From Ptiloglossa arizonensis (taxonomy: Eukaryota; Arthropoda; Insecta; Hymenoptera; Colletidae), in the NCBI RefSeq assembly GCF_051014685.1, contig NW_027478902.1, forward strand, positions 62,001 to 126,000: a DNA stretch of 64,000 bases, read 5' to 3'. Position numbers and translations under genes: made by a program. A model generated the notes under the pieces. It was not told the origin of the DNA and did not search any database. It saw only the letters and a list, made by a program, of their open reading frames with translations. This document shows positions 46,101-62,650 of this stretch, one piece after another (positions within the stretch are counted from its first letter, which is position 1; the number at the start of each line of letters is the position of its first letter).

Positions 46101-48560
46101 CGTTATACGTTATACGTTATACGTTATACGTTATACGTTATACGTTATATTTTATAAGTTATACGTTATACGTTATACATTATACGTTATACGTTATACG
46201 TTATACGTTATACGTTATACGTCATAGGTTATACGTTATACGTTATGCGGTATACGTTATACATTATACGTTATACGATATACGTTACACGTTATGCGTT
46301 ATGCGTTATGCGTTCTTCGTTACACTTTATACGTTATTCGGTATGCGTTATACGTTATACGTTATACGTTAAACGTTATACGTTATACGTTATACGTTAT
46401 ACGTTATACGTTATACGTCATACGTTATACGTTATACGTTATACGTTATACGTTATACGTTATACGTTATACGTTATACGTTATACGTTATGCGTTATGC
46501 GTTCTTCGTTACACGTTATACGTTATTCGGTTTGCGTTATACGTTATACGTTATACGTTATACGTTATACGTTATACGTTATACGTTATACGTTATACGT
46601 TATACGTTATACGTTATACGTTATACGTTATACGTTATACGTTATACGTTATACGTTATACGTTATACGTTATACGTTATATTTTATACGTTATACGTTA
46701 TACGTTATACGTTATACGTTATACGTTATACGTTATACGTTATACGTTATACTTTATACGTTATACGTTATACGTTATACGTTACACGTTACACGTTATA
46801 CCTCATAGGTTATACGTTATACGTTATACGTTACACGTTATACGTTATACGTTATACGTTATACGTTGTACGTTATACGTTATACGTTATAATTTATACG
46901 TTATACGTCATACGTTATACGTTATACGTTATAGGTGTTACGTTATACGTTATACGTTATACGTTATTCGTAATACGTTATACGTGATACGTTATACTTT
47001 GTACGTTATACGTTATACGTTATACGTTATACATTATACGTTATACGTTATACATTACATGTTATGCGTTATTCGGTATGCGTTATACGTTATACGTTAT
47101 ACGTTATACGTTATACGTTATACGTTATACGTTATACGTTATACGTTATACGTTATACGTTATACGTCATAGGTTATACGTTATACGTTATACGTCATAA
47201 GTTATACGTTATACGTTATACGTTATACGTTATACGTCATACATTATACGTTATACGTTATACGTTATACGTTATACGTTATACGTTATACGTCATAGGT
47301 TATACGTTATACGTTATGCGGTATACGTTATACATTATACGTTATACGATATACGTTATACGTTATGCGTTGTGCGTTCTTCGTTACACGTTATACGTTA
47401 TTCGGTATGCGTTATACGTTATACGTTATACGTTATACGTTATACGTTATACGTTATACGTTATACGTTATACGTTATACGTTATACGTTATACGTTATA
47501 CGTTATACGTTATACGTTATACGTTATACGTTATACGTTATACGTTATACGTTATACGTTATACGTTATACGTTATACGTTATACGTTATACGTTATACG
47601 TTATACGTTATACGTTATACGTTATACGTTATGCGTTATGCGTTCTTCGTTACACGTTATACGTTATTCGGTTTGCGTTATACGTTATACGTTATACTTT
47701 ATACGTTATACGTTATACGTTATACGTTATACGTTATACGTTATACGTTATACGTTATACGTTATACGTTATACGTTATACGTTATACGTTATACGTTAT
47801 ACGTTATACGTTATACGTTATACGTTATATTTTATACGTTATACGTTATACGTTATACGTTATACGTTATACGTTATACGTTATACGTTATACGTTATAC
47901 GTTATACGTTATACGTTATACGTTATACGTTATACGTTATACGTTATACGTTATGCGTTATGCGTTCTTCGTTACACGTTATACGTTATTCGGTTTGCGT
48001 TATACGTTATACGTTATACGTTATACGTTATACGTTATACGTTATACGTTATACGTTATACGTTATACGTTATACGTTATACGTTATACGTTATATTTTA
48101 TACGTTATACGTTATACGTTATACGTTATACGTTATACGTTATACGTTATACGTTATACGTTATACTTTATACGTTATACGTTATACGTTATACGTTACA
48201 CGTTACACGTTATACCTCATAGGTTATACGTTATACGTTATACGTTACACGTTATACGTTATGCGTTATACGTTATACGTCATAGGTTATACGTTAAACG
48301 TTATACGTTATACGTTATACATTATGCGTTATACGTTTTACGTTATTCGTTATACGTTATACGTTATACGTTATACGTTATATGTTTTACGTTATACGTT
48401 ATACGTTATACGTTATACGTTATACCTTATACGTTATACGTTACACGTTAAACGTTATACGTTATACGTTATACGTTATACGTTATACGCTATACGTTAC
48501 ATGTTATACGTTATACGTAGTATGTAATGCGTCATACGTTTTACGTTATTCGTTATATGT
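43148..48560. repeat. Higher-order repeats of 1,652 and 2,135 bp marked by GTGTTAC
   Basis: The GTGTTAC landmark, followed by GTTATTC GTAATAC, lies at 43,148, 44,800 and 46,935 (intervals 1,652 and 2,135 bp) and again at 49,049. About 44,730-45,680 and 46,865-47,815 agree in variant order with a 2,135-bp shift; beyond that they differ by one unit. All phases are multiples of seven. No gene. Confidence 0.85.
45535..46529. repeat. GGTTTGC-marked sub-repeat cluster
   Basis: The doubly changed unit GGTTTGC, apparently derived from the common GGTATGC, occurs at 45,535, 45,850 and 46,529, then at 47,670 and 47,992, and at 57,246, 57,554 and 58,254. The close pairs are 315, 322 and 308 bp apart, that is 45, 46 and 44 units, so a unit of about 315 bp has been duplicated within the larger repeats. 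I saw the marker nowhere else. Confidence 0.85.
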
Positions 48561-49924
48561 TTTTCGTTACAAGTTATACGTTATACGTTATACGTTATAC
48601 GTCATAGGTTATACGTTATACGTTACATGTTATACGTTATACGTTATACGTTATACGATATACGTTATACGTTATACGTTATACGTTATACGTTATACGT
48701 TATACGTTATACGCTATACGTTACATGTTATACGTTATACATTATACGTTATACGTTATACGTTATACGTTATACGTTATACGTTATACGTTATACGTTA
48801 TACGTTATACGTCATAGGCTATACGTTATACGATATACGTTATACGTTATACGTTATACGTTATATGTTATACGTTATACGTTATACGTTATACATTATA
48901 CGTTATACGTTATACGTTATACGTTATACGTTATACGTCATAGGTTAAACGTTATACGTTATGCGGTATACGTTATACGTTGTACGTTATACGTTATACG
49001 TTATACATTATACGTTATACGTCATACGTTATACGTTATACGTCATCGGTGTTACGTTATACGTTATACGTTATACGTTATTCGTAATACGTTATACGTG
49101 ATACGTTATACTTTGTACGTTATACGTTATACGTTATACGTTATACATTATACGTTATACGTTATACATTACATGTTATGCGTTATACGTTATACGTTAT
49201 ACGTTATACGTTATACGTTATACGTTATTCGTTATACGTTATACGTTATACGTTATACGTTATAAGTTATACGTTATACGTTATACGTTATACGTTGTAC
49301 GTTATACGTTATACGTTATACATTATACGTTATACGTTATACGTTATACGTTATACGTTATACGTTATACGTTATACGTCATAGGTTATACGTTATACGT
49401 TATGCGGTACACGTTATACATTATACGTTATACGATATACGTTATACGTTATGCGTTATGCGTTCTTCGTTACACGTTATACGTTATTCGGTATGCGTTA
49501 TACGTTATACGTTATACGTTATACGTTATACGTTATACGTTATACGTTATACGTTATACGTTATACGTTATACGTTATACGTTATACGTTATACGTTATA
49601 CGTTATACGTTATTTGTTATACGTTATATTTTATACGTTATACGTTGTACGTTATACGTTATAAGTTGTACGTTATACGATATACGTTATACGTTATTCT
49701 TTATACGTTATTCGTTACACGTTATACGTCATACGTTATACGTTATACGTTTTACGTTATTCGTTATACGTTATACGTTATACGATATACGTTATACGTT
49801 ATACGTTATACGTTATACGTTATACGTTATACGTTATACGTTATACGTTATACGTTATACGTTACACGTTATACGTTATACGTTGTACGTTATACGTTAT
49901 GAGTTGTACGTTTTACGTTATTCG
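48560..49924. repeat. 1,365-bp tandem repeat, copy 1
   Basis: Landmarks at 48,627, 49,049 (GTGTTAC), 49,178, 49,402 and 49,451 recur exactly 1,365 bp (195 units) downstream. Outer boundaries are approximate. The block includes an uncommon GTCATCG unit before GTGTTAC. Confidence 0.85.
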
Positions 49925-51289
49925 TTATACGTTATACGTTATACGTTATACGTTATACGTTATACGTCATAGGTTATACGTTATACGTTACATGTTATAC
50001 GTTATACGTTATACGTTATACGATATACGTTATACGTTATACGTTATACGTTATACGTTATACGTTATACGTTATACGCTATACGTTACATGTTATACGT
50101 TATACATTATACGTTATACGTTATACGTTATACGTTATACGTTATACGTTATACGTTATACGTTATACGTTATACGTCATAGGCTATACGTTATACGATA
50201 TACGTTATACGTTATACGTTATACGTTATATGTTATACGTTATACGTTATACGTTATACATTATACGTTATACGTTATACGTTATACGTTATACGTTATA
50301 CGTCATAGGTTAAACGTTATACGTTATGCGGTATACGTTATACGTTGTACGTTATACGTTATACGTTATACATTATACGTTATACGTCATACGTTATACG
50401 TTATACGTCATCGGTGTTACGTTATACGTTATACGTTATACGTTATTCGTAATACGTTATACGTGATACGTTATACTTTGTACGTTATACGTTATACGTT
50501 ATACGTTATACATTATACGTTATACGTTATACATTACATGTTATGCGTTATACGTTATACGTTATACGTTATACGTTATACGTTATACGTTATTCGTTAT
50601 ACGTTATACGTTATACGTTATACGTTATAAGTTATACGTTATACGTTATACGTTATACGTTGTACGTTATACGTTATACGTTATACATTATACGTTATAC
50701 GTTATACGTTATACGTTATACGTTATACGTTATACGTTATACGTCATAGGTTATACGTTATACGTTATGCGGTACACGTTATACATTATACGTTATACGA
50801 TATACGTTATACGTTATGCGTTATGCGTTCTTCGTTACACGTTATACGTTATTCGGTATGCGTTATACGTTATACGTTATACGTTATACGTTATACGTTA
50901 TACGTTATACGTTATACGTTATACGTTATACGTTATACGTTATACGTTATACGTTATACGTTATACGTTATACGTTATACGTTATTTGTTATACGTTATA
51001 TTTTATACGTTATACGTTGTACGTTATACGTTATAAGTTGTACGTTATACGATATACGTTATACGTTATTCTTTATACGTTATTCGTTACACGTTATACG
51101 TCATACGTTATACGTTATACGTTTTACGTTATTCGTTATACGTTATACGTTATACGATATACGTTATACGTTATACGTTATACGTTATACGTTATACGTT
51201 ATACGTTATACGTTATACGTTATACGTTATACGTTACACGTTATACGTTATACGTTGTACGTTATACGTTATGAGTTGTACGTTTTACG
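49925..51289. repeat. 1,365-bp tandem repeat, copy 2
   Basis: Second copy of the preceding segment (landmarks at 49,992, 50,414, 50,543, 50,767 and 50,816), again with GTCATCG GTGTTAC. A third version lies at about 58,900-60,200. Confidence 0.85.
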
Positions 51290-54200
51290 TTATTCGTTAT
51301 ACGTTATACGTTATACGATATACGTTATACGTTATACGTTATACGTTATACGTTATACGCTATACGTTATACGTTATACGTTTTACGTTATACGTTATAC
51401 GTTATACGTTATACGTTATACGTTATACGTTATACGTTATACGTTATACGTTATACGTTATACGTCATAAGTTATACGTTATACGTTATACGTTATACGT
51501 TATACGTTATACGTTATGCGTTATACGTTCTACGATATTCGTTGTACGTCATACGTTATACGTTATACGTTTTACGTTATTCGTTATACGTTATACGTTA
51601 TACGATATACGTTATACGTTATACGTTATACGTTATACGTTATACGTTATACGTTATACGTTATACGTTATACGTTATACGTTATACGTTATATGTTATA
51701 CGTTATACGTTATACGTTATAAGTTATACGTTATACGTTATACGTTATACGTTGTACGTTATACGTTATACGTTATACATTATACGTTATACGTTATACG
51801 TTATACGTTATACGTTATACGTCATAGGTTATACGTTATACGTTATGCGGTATACGTTATACATTATACGTTATACGATATACGTTATACGTTATGCGTT
51901 ATGCGTTCTTCGTTACACGTTGTACGTTATTCGGTATGCGTTATACGTTATACGTTATACGTTATACGTTATACGTTATACGTTATACGTTATACGTTAT
52001 ACGTTATACGTTATACGTTATACGTTATACGTTATACGTTATACGTTATACGTTATAAGTTATACGTTATACGTTATACGTTATACGTTATACGCTATAC
52101 GTTATACGTTATACGTTTTACGTTATACGTTATACGTTATACGTTATACGTTATACGTTATACGTTATACGTTATACGTTATACGTTATACGTTATACGT
52201 TATACGTTATACGTTATACGTTATACGTTATACGTTATACGTTATACGTTATATTTTATACGTTATACGTTATACGTTATACGTTATACGTTATACGTTA
52301 TACGTTATACGTTATACGTTATACGTTATACGTTATACGTTATACGTTATACGTTATATTTTATAAGTTATACGTTATACGTTATACATTATACGTTATA
52401 CGTTATACGTTATACGTTATACGTTATACGTTATACGTTATACGTCATAGGTTATACGTTATACGTTATGCGGTATACGTTATACATTATACGTTATACG
52501 ATATACGTTATACGTTATGCGATATGCGTTCTTCGTTACACGTTATACGTTATTCGGTATGCGTTATACGTTATACGTTATACGTTATACGTTATACGTT
52601 ATACGTTATACGTTATACGTTATACGTTATACGTTATACGTTATACGTTATACGTTATACGTTATACGTTATACGTTATACGTTATACGTTATACGTTAT
52701 ATTTTATACGTTATACGTTATACGTTATACGTTATACGTTATACGTTATACGTTATACGTTATACGTTATACGTTATACGTTATACGTTATACGTTATAT
52801 TTTATAAGTTATACGTTATACGTTATACGTTATACGTTATACGTTACACGTTACACGTTATACCTCATAGGTTATACGTTATACGTTATACGTTGTACGT
52901 TATACGTTATACGTTATACATTATACGTTATACGTTATACGTTATACGTTATACGTTATACGTCATAGGTTATACGTTATACGTTATGCGGTATACGTTA
53001 TACATTATACGTTATACGATATACGTTATACGTTATGCGTCGTGCGTTCTTCGTTACACGTTGTACGTTATTTGGTATGCGTTATACGTTATACGTTATA
53101 CGTTATACGTTATACGTTATACGTTATACGTTATACGTTATACGTTATACGTTATACGTTATACGTTATACGTTATACGTTATACGTTATAAGTTATACG
53201 TTATACGTTATACGTTATACGTTATACGCTATACGTTATACGTTATACGTTATACGTTATACGTTATACGTTATACGTTATACGTTATATTTTATAAGTT
53301 ATACGTTATACGTTATACATTATACGTTATACGTTATACGTTATACGTTATACGTTATACGTTATACGTTATACGTCATAGGTTATACGTTATACGTTAT
53401 GCGGTATACGTTATACATTATACGTTATACGATATACGTTATACGTTATGCGATATGCGTTCTTCGTTGCACGTTATACGTTATTCGGTATGCGTTATAC
53501 GTTATACGTTATACGTTATACGTTATACGTTATACGTTATACGTTATACGTTATACGTTATACGTTATACGTTATACGTTATACGTTATACGTTATACGT
53601 TATACGTTATACGTTATACGTTATACGTTATACGTTATATTTTATACGTTATACGTTATACGCTATACGTTATACGTTACACGTTATACGTTATACGTTA
53701 TACGTTATACGTTATACGTTATACGTTATACGTTATACGTTATACGTTATATTTTATAAGTTATACGTTATACGTTATACGTTATACGTTATACGTTACA
53801 CGTTACACGTTATACCTCATAGGTTATACGTTATACGTTATACGTTACACGTTATACGTTATACGTTATACGTTATACGTCATAGGTTATACGTTAAACG
53901 TTATACGTTATACGTTATACATTATGCGTTATACGTTTTACGTTATTCGTTATACGTTATACGTTATACGTTATACGTTATATGTTTTACGTTATACGTT
54001 ATACGTTATACGTTATACGTTATACATTATACGTTATACGTTATACGTTAAACGTTATACGTTATACGTTATACGTTATACGTTATACGCTATACGTTAC
54101 ATGTTATACGTTATACGTAGTATGTAATGCGTCATACGTTTTACGTTATTCGTTATACGTTTTTCGTTACAAGTTATACGTTATACGTTATACGTTATAC

Positions 54201-57200
54201 GTCATAGGTTATACGTTATACGTTATACGTTATACGTTATACATTATGCGTTATACGTTTTACGTTATTCGTTATACGTTATACGTTATACGTTATACGT
54301 TATACGTTATACGTTATACGTTATACGTTATACGTTATACGTTATACGTTATACGTTATACGTTATACGTTGTACGTTATACGTTATAAGTTTTACGTTA
54401 TACGATATACGTTATACGTTATTCGTTATACGTACTTCGTTACACGTTATACGTTATTCGGTATGCGTTATACGTTATACGTTATACGTTATACGTTATA
54501 CGTTATACGCTATACGTTATACGTTATACGTTATACGTTATACGTTATACGTTATACGTCATAAGTTATACGTTATACGTTATACGTTATACGTTATACG
54601 TTATACGTTATGCGTTATACGTTCTACGATATTCGTTATACGTTATACGTCATAAGTTATACGTTATACGTTATACGTTATTAGTTATACGTTATACGTT
54701 ATACGTTATACGTCATAGGGTATACGTTATACGTTATGCGTTATACGTTATACATTATACGTTATACGATATACGTTTTACGTTATGCGTTATGCGTTCT
54801 TCGTTACACGTTATACGTTATTCGGTATGCGTTATACGTTATACGTTATACGTTATACGTTATACGTTATACGTTATACGTTATACGTTATACGATACAC
54901 GTTATACGTTATACGTTATACGTTATGCGTTATTCGTTATACATTATACGTTATACGATATACGTTATACGTTATGCGTTATACGTTATACGTTATACGT
55001 TATACGTTATACGCTATACGTTACATGTTATACGTTATACGCTATACGTTATACGGTATACGTTATACGTTATACGTTGTACGTTATACGTTATTCGTTA
55101 TACGTTATACGTTAAACGTTATACGTTATACGTTATACGTTATACGTTATACGTTATACGTTATACGTTATACGTCATAGGTTATACGTTATACGTTATG
55201 CGTTATACGTTATACATTATACGTTATACGATATACGTTATACGTTATGCGTTATGCGTTCTTCGTTACACGTTATACGTTATACGTTATACGTTATATG
55301 TTTTACGTTATACGTTATACGTTATACGTTATACGTTATACGTTATACGTTATACGTTATACGTTATACGATATACGTTATACGTTATACGTTATACGTT
55401 ATACGTTATACGTCATAGGTTATACGTTATACGTTATGCGTTATACGTTATACATTATACGTTATACGATATACGTTATACGTTATGCGTTATGCGTTCT
55501 TCGTTACACGTTATACGTTATACGTTATACGTTATATGTTTTACGTTATACGTTGTACGTTATACGTTATACGGTATACGTTATACGTTATACGTTATAC
55601 GTTATACGTTATACGATATACGTTATACGTTATACGTTATACGTTATACGTTATACGTTGTACGTTATACGTTATTCGTTATACGTTATACGTTAAACGT
55701 TATACGTTATACGTTATACGTTATACGTTATACGTTATACGTTATACGTTATACGTTATACGTTATACGTTATACGTTATACGCTATACGTTACATGTTA
55801 TACGTTATACGTAGTATGCAATGCGTCATACGTTTTACGTTATACGTTATACGGTATACGTTATACGTTGTACGTTACATGTTATACGTTATACGTTATA
55901 CGTTACACGGTATACGTTATACGTTGTACGTTACATGTTATACGTTATACGTTATACGTTATACGATATACGTTATACGTTATACGTTATACGTTATACG
56001 TTATACGTTATACGTTATACCCTATACGTTACATGTTATACGTTATACATCATACGTTATACGTTATACGTTATACGTTATACGTTATACGTTATACGTT
56101 ATACGTTATACGTTATACGTCATAGGTTATACGTTATACGATATGCGTTATACGTTATACGTTATACGTTATACGTTATACGTTATACGTTATACGTTAT
56201 ACGTTATACGTTATACGTTATACATTATACGTTATACGTTATACGTTATACGTTATACGTTATACGTCATAGGTTATACGTTATACGTTATGCGGTATAC
56301 GTTATACATTATACGTTATACGATATACGTTATACGTTATGCGTTATGCGTTCTTCGTTACACGTTATACGTTATTGGGTATGCATTATACGTTATACGT
56401 TATGCGTTATACGTTAAACGTTATAAGTTGTACGTTATACGATATACGTTATACGTTATTCGTTATACGTACTTCGTTACACTTTATACGTTATACGTTA
56501 TACGTTATACGTTATACATTATACGTTATACGTTATACGTTATACGTTATTCGTTATACGTTATACGTCATAGGTTACACGTTATACGTTATGCGGTATA
56601 CGTTATACATTATACGTTATACGATATACGTTATACGTTATGCGTTATGCGTTCTTCGTTACACGTTATACGTTATTCGGTATGCGTTATACGTTATACG
56701 TTATACGTTATACGTTATACGTTATACCTTATACGTTATACGTTATACGTCATACGTTATACGTTACATGTTATACGTTATACGTAGTATGTAATGCGTC
56801 ATACGTTTTACGTTATTCGTTATACGTTTTTCGTTACAAGTTATACGTTATACGTTATACGTTATACGTCATAGGTTATACGTTATACGTTATACGTTAT
56901 ACGTTATACATTATGCGTTATACGTTTTACGTTATTCGTTATACGTTATACGTTATACGTTATACGTTATACGTTATACGTTATACGTTATACGTTATAC
57001 GTTGTACGTTATACGTTATACGTTATACGTTATACGTTGTACGTTATACGTTATACGTCATAAGTTATACGTTATACGTTATACGTTATACGTTATACGT
57101 TATACGTTATACGTTATACGTTATACGTTATACGTTATGCGTTATACGTTCTACGATATTCGTTATACGTTATACGTTATTAGTTATACGTTATACGTTA

Positions 57201-57900
57201 TACGTTATGCGTTATGCGTTCTTCGTTACACGTTATACGTTATTCGGTTTGCGTTATACGTTATACGTTATACTTTATACGTTATACGTTATACGTTATA
57301 CGTTATACGTTATACGTTATACGTTATACGTTATACGTTATACGTTATACGTTATACGTTATACGTTATACGTTATACGTTATACGTTATATTTTATACG
57401 TTATACGTTATACGTTATACGTTATACGTTATACGTTATACGTTATACGTTATACGTTATACGTTATACGTTATACGTTATACGTTATACGTTATACGTT
57501 ATACGTTATACGTTATGCGTTATGCGTTCTTCGTTACACGTTATACGTTATTCGGTTTGCGTTATACGTTATACGTTATACTTTATACGTTATACGTTAT
57601 ACGTTATACGTTATACGTTATACGTTATACGTTATACGTTATACGTTATACGTTATACGTTATACGTTATACGTCATACGTTATACGTTATACGTTATAC
57701 GTTATACGTTATACGTTATACGTTATACGTTATATTTTATACGTTATACGTTATACGTTATACGTTATACGTTATACGTTATACGTTATACGTTATACGT
57801 TATACGTTATACGTTATACGTTATACGTTATACGTTATACGTTATACGTTATACGTTATACGTTATACGTTATACGTTATATTTTATAAGTTATACGTTA
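51290..57900. repeat. Mixed higher-order repeats, no gene
   Basis: Heptamers carrying the GTTATGC GGTATAC cassettes, GTTATAT TTTATAC pairs (for example near 52,250, 52,690 and 53,640), GTAGTAT GTAATGC markers (about 54,117 and 56,784) and a GTCATAG GGTATAC marker near 54,713. Two tandem cassettes near 55,247 and 55,485 are 238 bp (34 units) apart. All tested landmarks remain in the constant phase. Confidence 0.8.
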
Positions 57901-57949
57901 TACGTTATACATTATACGTTATACGTTATACGTTATACGTTATACGTTA

Positions 57950-60900
57950 TACGTCATAGGTTATACGTTATACGTTATGCGGTATACGTTATACATTATA
58001 CGTTATACGATATACGTTACACGTTATGCGTTATGCGTTATGCGTTCTTCGTTACACTTTATACGTTATTCGGTATGCGTTATACGTTATACGTTATACG
58101 TTATACGTTATACGTTATACGTTATACGTTATACGTTATACGTTATACGTTATACGTTATACGTTATACGTTATACGTTATACGTTATACGTTATACGTT
58201 ATACGTTATACGTTATGCGTTATGCGTTCTTCGTTACACGTTATACGTTATTTGGTTTGCGTTATACGTTATACGTTATACGTTATACGTTATACGTTAT
58301 ACGTTATACGTTATACGTTATACGTTATACGTTATACGTTATACGTTATACGTTATACGTTATACGTTATACGTTATACGTTATACGTTATACGTTATAT
58401 TTTATACGTTATACGTTATACGTTATACGTTATACGTTATACGTTATACGTTATACGTTATACGTTATACTTTATACGTTATACGTTATACGTTATACGT
58501 TACACGTTACACGTTATACCTCATAGGTTATACGTTATACGTTATACGTTACACGTTATACGTTATGCGTTATACGTTATACGTCATAGGTTATACGTTA
58601 AACGTTATACGTTATACGTTATACATTATGCGTTATACGTTTTACGTTATTCGTTATACGTTATACGTTATACGTTATACGTTATATGTTTTACGTTATA
58701 CGTTATACGTTATACGTTATACGTTATACCTTATACGTTATACGTTACACGTTAAACGTTATACGTTATACGTTATACGTTATACGTTATACGCTATACG
58801 TTACATGTTATACGTTATACGTAGTATGTAATGCGTCATACGTTTTACGTTATTCGTTATACGTTTTTCGTTACAAGTTATACGTTATACGTTATACGTT
58901 ATACGTCATAGGTTATACGTTATACGTTACATGTTATACGTTATACGTTATACGTTATACGATATACGTTATACGTTATACGTTATACGTTATACGTTAT
59001 ACGTTATACGTTATACGCTATACGTTACATGTTATACGTTATACATTATACGTTATACGTTATACGTTATACGTTATACGTTATACGTTATACGTTATAC
59101 GTTATACGTTATACGTCATAGGCTATACGTTATACGATATACGTTATACGTTATACGTTATACGTTATATGTTATACGTTATACGTTATACGTTATACAT
59201 TATACGTTATACGTTATACGTTATACGTTATACGTTATACGTCATAGGTTATACGTTATACGTTATGCGGTATACGTTATACGTTGTACGTTATACGTTA
59301 TACGTTATACATTATACGTTATACGTCATACGTTATACGTTATACGTCATCGGTGTTACGTTATACGTTATACGTTATACGTTATTCGTAATACGTTATA
59401 CGTGATACGTTATACTTTGTACGTTATACGTTATACGTTATACGTTATACATTATACGTTATACGTTATACATTACATGTTATGCGTTATACGTTATACG
59501 TTATACGTTATACGTTATACGTTATACGTTATTCGTTATACGTTATACGTTATACGTTATACGTTATAAGTTATACGTTATACGTTATACGTTATACGTT
59601 GTACGTTATACGTTATACGTTATACATTATACGTTATACGTTATACGTTATACGTTATACGTTATACGTTATACGTTATACGTCATAGGTTATACGTTAT
59701 ACGTTATGCGGTACACGTTATACATTATACGTTATACGATATACGTTATACGTTATGCGTTATGCGTTCTTCGTTACACGTTATACGTTATTCGGTATGC
59801 GTTATACGTTATACGTTATACGTTATACGTTATACGTTATACGTTATACGTTATACGTTATACGTTATACGTTATACGTTATACGTTATACGTTATACGT
59901 TATACGTTATACGTTATTTGTTATACGTTATATTTTATACGTTATACGTTGTACGTTATACGTTATAAGTTGTACGTTATACGATATACGTTATACGTTA
60001 TTCTTTATACGTTATTCGTTACACGTTATACGTCATACGTTATACGTTATACGTTTTACGTTATTCGTTATACGTTATACGTTATACGATATACGTTATA
60101 CGTTATACGTTATACGTTATACGTTATACGTTATACGTTATACGTTATACGTTATACGTTACACGTTATACGTTATACGTTGTACGTTATACGTTATGAG
60201 TTGTACGTTTTACGTTATTCGTTATACGTTATACGTTATACGATATATGTTATACGTTATACGTTATACGTTATACGTTATACGCTATACGTTATACGTT
60301 ATACGTTTTACGTTATACGTTATACGTTATACGTTATACGTTATACGTTATACGTTATACGTTATACGTTATACGTTATACGTTATACGTCATAAGTTAT
60401 ACGTTATACGTTATACGTTATACGTTATACGTTATACGTTATGCGTTATACGTTCTACGATATTCGTTGTACGTCATACGTTATACGTTATACGTTTTAC
60501 GTTATTCGTTATACGTTATACGTTATACGATATACGTTATACGTTATACGTTATACGTTATACGTTATACGTTATACGTTATACGTTATACGTTATACGT
60601 TATACGTTATATGTTATACGTTATACGTTATACGTTATAAGTTATACGTTATACGTTATACGTTATACGTTGTACGTTATACGTTATACGTTATACATTA
60701 TACGTTATACGTTATACGTTATACGTTATACGTTATACGTCATAGGTTATACGTTATACGTTATGCGGTATACGTTATACATTATACGTTATACGATATA
60801 CGTTATACGTTATGCGTTATGCGTTCTTCGTTACACGTTGTACGTTATTCGGTATGCGTTATACGTTATACGTTATACGTTATACGTTATACGTTATACG

Positions 60901-62650
60901 TTATACGTTATACGTTATACGTTATACGTTATACGTTATACGTTATACGTTATACGTTATACGTTATACGTTATACGTTATAAGTTATACGTTATACGTT
61001 ATACGTTATACGTTATACGCTATACGTTATACGTTATACGTTTTACGTTATACGTTATACGTTATACGTTATACGTTATACGTTATACGTTATACGTTAT
61101 ACGTTATACGTTATACGTTATACGTTATACGTTATACGTTATACGTTATACGTTATACGTTATACGTTATACGTCATAGGTTATACGTTATACGTTATGC
61201 GGTATACGTTATACATTATACGTTATACGATATACGTTATACGTTATGCGATATGCGTTCTTCGTTGCACGTTATACGTTATTCGGTATGCGTTATACGT
61301 TATACGTTATACGTTATACGTTATACGTTATACGTTATACGTTATACGTTATACGTTATACGTTATACGTTATACGTTATACGTTATACGTTATACGTTA
61401 TACGTTATACGTTATACGTTATACGTTATATTTTATACGTTATACGTTATACGCTATACGTTATACGTTACACGTTATACGTTATACGTTATACGTTATA
61501 CGTTATACGTTATACGTTATACGTTATACGTTATATTTTATAAGTTATACGTTATACGTTATACGTTATACGTTATACGTTACACGTTACACGTTATACC
61601 TCATAGGTTATACGTTATACGTTATACGTTACACGTTATACGTTATACGTTATACGTTATACGTCATAGGTTATACGTTAAACGTTATACGTTATACGTT
61701 ATACATTATGCGTTATACGTTTTACGTTATTCGTTATACGTTATACGTTATACGTTATACGTTATATGTTTTACGTTATACGTTATACGTTATACGTTAT
61801 ACGTTATACATTATACGTTATACGTTATACGTTAAACGTTATACGTTATACGTTATACGTTATACGTTATACGCTATACGTTACATGTTATACGTTATAC
61901 GTAGTATGTAATGCGTCATACGTTTTACGTTATTCGTTATACGTTTTTCGTTACAAGTTATACGTTATACGTTATACGTTATACGTCATAGGTTATACGT
62001 TATACGTTATACGTTATACGTTATACGTTATACATTATGCGTTATACGTTTTACGTTATTCGTTATACGTTATACGTTATACGTTATACGTTATACGTTA
62101 TACGTTATACGTTATACGTTATACGTTATACGTTATACGTTATACGTTATACGTTATACATTATACGTTATACGTTATACGTTATACGTTATACGTTATA
62201 CGTCATAGGTTATACGTTATACGTTATGCGTTATACGTTATACGTTATACGTCATAAGTTATACGTTATACGTTATACGTTATACGTTATACGTTATACG
62301 TTATGCGTTATACGTTCTACGATATTCGTTATACGTTATACGTCATAAGTTATACGTTATACGTTATACGTTATTAGTTATACGTTATACGTTATACGTT
62401 ATACGTCATAGGGTATACGTTATACGTTATGCGTTATACGTTATACATTATACGTTATACGATATACGTTTTACGTTATGCGTTATGCGTTCTTCGTTAC
62501 ACGTTATACGTTATTCGGTATGCGTTATACGTTATACGTTATACGTTATACGTTATACGTTATACGTTATACGTTATACGTTATACGATACACGTTATAC
62601 GTTATACGTTATACGTTATGCGTTATTCGTTATACATTATACGTTATACG
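57950..62650. repeat. Segmental copy of about 48-55 kb
   Basis: Variant order from about 47.9 to 49.9 kb recurs at 58.2-60.2 kb with a shift of 10,304 bp. Order from about 50.5 to 51.3 kb recurs with 8,939-8,932 bp, and from 53.4 to 55.1 kb with 7,798 falling to 7,693 bp. Every shift is a multiple of seven. The stepwise drop means the two copies differ by loss or gain of blocks, including the 1,365-bp tandem copy present only on the left. Confidence 0.82.

Noticed and set aside
54736..56787. Long open reading frame of 683 codons (and dozens of others, such as 41,039-43,000 with 653 codons)
   Set aside because: All plus frames of the heptamer are stop-free and give the same YTLYVIR peptide. 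Start codons arise only from variants such as GTTATGC or GTTATGG. Overlapping frames translate alike, and there is no codon bias, signal or domain.
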